Assembly (NCBI GenBank): GCA_001553355.1
Contig: KQ960828.1
Span: forward strand, 179,611 to 243,610
DNA: 64,000 nt
Direction of reading: 5' to 3'
Source: Veillonellaceae bacterium DNF00626
GTDB taxonomy: Bacteria; Bacillota; Negativicutes; Veillonellales; Dialisteraceae
Shown: positions 62,684 to 64,000 of the stretch, piece after piece
Numbering within the stretch: position 1 is the stretch's first letter
Layout of the letters: each line of letters begins with the position of its first letter
Notes under the pieces: model-generated
What the model saw: only the letters and a program-made list of their open reading frames with translations
Database searches by the model: none
Told to the model about the DNA's origin: nothing
Program-made: the position numbers and the translations under genes

Positions 62684-63739
62684 CTATATGCATATAAATT
62701 TCTTGGGATATACAGTCAAAACTTCAATACCATTTTGACCTATAATAACCGTATCTTCAATACGGACTCCACCAACTCCGGGAATATAAACCCCCGGCTC
62801 CACTGTCTCTATCATATTCTCCTTCAAAACACTATGATCACGCGGTGCTAATACAGGACTTTCATGAACTTCAAGCCCTACACCATGACCTAATGCATGA
62901 GTAAAATAAGAATCTAACTCATAACGCTTCAAAAAATCACGAGCCTCTTTATCTACCGCCGAACATACCAATCCGGCTTTTAGCATTGACTCTATATATG
63001 CCTGACATTCAAACACCGCATCATACATACGTCGTTTTTCATCGGAAATATGACCCACTGCTATAGTACGTGTAATATCTGAATGATAACCTCTATAAAT
63101 AGCGCCAAAGTCAAAAGTAACCAAATCACCATCCTCAATCACTTTATCTGTCGCTATTCCATGAGGATAAGCAGATCGTATACCGGATGCCACAATCGTA
63201 TCAAAAGATTTCCCTTCCGAACCGGCTTCCAACATAGCACATTCCAAAATCGTTCGTGCCTCTGCTTCAGTCATACCGGCTTTAATGTGCGACAATGTCC
63301 GCTCAAAACCCACATCAGAGATACGACACACCTCACGCATGCAATCCAATTCCTCGGCAGATTTAATTTGTCTCATTTGATCAATATCAGAAAAAACAAA
63401 CTCTACTTCAGGTAGCATTTTCTTAAACATCAAATAATTCTTATAACTAAACCCTGCCTCTACGCCAATTTTTTGCATTTTCTCACGACGAGCTATCTCA
63501 CTTATCTTTTCAACTAATTTCCCCTCGTGATTCACCACCTGAAAATCGACAACTTCCACCTTAGCTTGTTCCGTATATCGACTATCCGTAAAAAAATATA
63601 ATTCATGCTTAGTAAGGAACAAATAACTGTCAGAACCGGTAAACTCACTTAAGTACCGACAATTTTCATCCTTTGCGATAAAAAATCCATCCAGTTGATG
63701 TTCCAAGAGAAACTCATGCACTCTCTCTTTTTTACTCAT
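62684..63739 (-). CDS. pepQ: Xaa-Pro aminopeptidase/dipeptidase (M24B family)
   Basis: A creatinase-fold metallopeptidase that releases residues next to proline. The 351-residue product has a creatinase N-domain with [20 protein letters not shown] (about 33-52) and the M24 core: [19 protein letters not shown] supplying two Asp ligands (around 205-223), [16 protein letters not shown] supplying His (around 277-292) and the two Glu ligands in ETVEPGVY and VRIEDT. Bacillus yqhT is the positional equivalent beside efp. Whether it acts on dipeptides or longer chains is not readable. Confidence 0.92.
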   Translation of the reverse strand: MSKKERVHEFLLEHQLDGFFIAKDENCRYLSEFTGSDSYLFLTKHELYFFTDSRYTEQAKVEVVDFQVVNHEGKLVEKISEIARREKMQKIGVEAGFSYKNYLMFKKMLPEVEFVFSDIDQMRQIKSAEELDCMREVCRISDVGFERTLSHIKAGMTEAEARTILECAMLEAGSEGKSFDTIVASGIRSAYPHGIATDKVIEDGDLVTFDFGAIYRGYHSDITRTIAVGHISDEKRRMYDAVFECQAYIESMLKAGLVCSAVDKEARDFLKRYELDSYFTHALGHGVGLEVHESPVLAPRDHSVLKENMIETVEPGVYIPGVGGVRIEDTVIIGQNGIEVLTVYPKKFICI

Positions 63740-63861
63740 TTAATCACCACTTTTCATTTCCTTATCATACAGTAAATTCCACCTTTTGTCTATTTATATG
63801 CGTATTCTATAGCCAAAAATCTCTCAATTTTTTGCTCCACCAACTATATATTTTCTTTTTC

Positions 63862-63939
63862 TTATAAAAATTTGAGTCTTTTATCTCTTGCTTTGAAGGC
63901 GTTATGTCCAAAGACGTAGGCCTCTTGCAATTGATACAT
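63862..63939 (-). CDS. Possible 25-codon small ORF with a strong ribosome site
   Basis: The minus strand has AGGAGG, 7 bases, ATG, then MYQLQEAYVFGHNAFKARDK and five more residues before a stop. I do not recognise it. It is basic and amphipathic. It lies 122 bases upstream of pepQ on the same strand. It is in the same frame as the open stretch before it, separated by only a stop and one codon. It could be a leader peptide, a small protein, or the tail of a broken gene. Confidence 0.35.
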   Translation of the reverse strand: MYQLQEAYVFGHNAFKARDKRLKFL

Positions 63940-63942
63940 ATT

Positions 63943-63999
63943 TTATCCTCCTATTCCTATGGTCAGTCCGTCAAATTGGTAGGCGTCTGTTTGTGTATA
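63943..63999 (-). CDS. Possible C-terminal end of an upstream gene (window edge)
   Basis: An open frame entering from the right edge reads YTQTDAYQFDGLTIGIGG then TAA (63943-63945). It shares its frame with the small ORF that follows. With only 18 codons visible, no product can be named and chance cannot be excluded. Confidence 0.25.
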   Translation of the reverse strand, partial: YTQTDAYQFDGLTIGIGG

Positions 64000-64000
64000 T

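Noticed and set aside
1..64000. CRISPR arrays, insertion sequences, prophage, defence or toxin-antitoxin systems
   Set aside because: I looked for regular direct repeats, transposase motifs and paired small genes in all gaps and found none; the gaps are short and filled by promoters, terminators, one riboswitch and RNA genes.

Overview
This window is AT-rich chromosomal DNA (mid-to-high 30s % G+C by eye) from a low-G+C Firmicute that has an outer membrane, most likely a member of the Negativicutes (Veillonella/Dialister/Megasphaera side). The gene order is Bacillus/Clostridium-like: yicC-remA-gmk-rpoZ-coaBC ... priA-def-fmt-rsmB-rlmN-prpC-pknB-rsgA-rpe, and pepQ-efp-asp23-nusB-xseAB-ispA-tlyA-nadK-argR-recN. 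Yet there is an ExbB-ExbD-TonB energy-transduction cluster, which only makes sense with an outer membrane. I place the organism no more precisely than that. Nearly all genes lie on the minus strand; only tmcAL, putP, lgt and rqcH are on the plus strand, so the window probably sits on one replichore with the minus strand leading.

Layout, left to right. 1-0.95 kb: end of a cobalamin cluster (cbiA partial, cobI). 1.0-2.97 kb: exbB-exbD-tonB with its own promoter, a Fur-like palindrome on the start site, and a terminator. 3.0-7.2 kb: a small DnaA-N-like orphan, radC, a DUF4321 membrane protein, then divergent tmcAL and putP. 7.2-7.7 kb: the RNase P RNA gene with consensus promoter, convergent on putP and sharing a bidirectional terminator. 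7.7-12.6 kb: nif3-like, trmK, a solitary CAU tRNA with own promoter and terminator, rpoD, dnaG. 12.6-18.5 kb: an ATP-grasp protein, uppP, two secreted proteins of unknown role, an aminotransferase and two flavodoxins. 18.5-24.3 kb: glnS, leuS, a GH18 protein. 24.3-27.7 kb: lgt, ychF, dapL. 27.8-32.9 kb: an S-adenosylhomocysteine/methylthioadenosine recycling operon (hslO-mtnP-mtnA-sahH-mtaD). 33.0-44.9 kb: rpe, rsgA, pknB, prpC, rlmN, rsmB, fmt, def, priA and metK behind a SAM-I riboswitch. 45.1-51 kb: coaBC, rpoZ, gmk, remA, yicC, dapF, rqcH. 51.1-56 kb: dapA-asd-dapB (lysine/DAP), recN, argR. 56.2-63.7 kb: nadK, tlyA, ispA, xseB, xseA, a TsaD paralogue, nusB, two Asp23 proteins, efp, pepQ.

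The genes work together in a few themes. SAM economy: metK makes SAM under riboswitch control, many methyltransferases here (CobI, TrmK, RlmN, RsmB, TlyA) spend it, and mtaD/sahH/mtnP/mtnA recycle the by-products. Diaminopimelate: asd, dapA, dapB, dapL and dapF together complete the aminotransferase route to meso-DAP. Envelope: uppP, lgt, TonB system, PASTA kinase/phosphatase. Translation: def/fmt, EF-P, RqcH, RsgA, tRNA synthetases.

I find no CRISPR array, no mobile element, no phage and no recognisable defence system. The material most worth a second look is regulatory (exbB operator and hairpin, metK expression platform, the terminator placed between two flavodoxins) and a handful of uncharacterised proteins. 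The tetranucleotide CCGG is also strikingly frequent for such AT-rich DNA.
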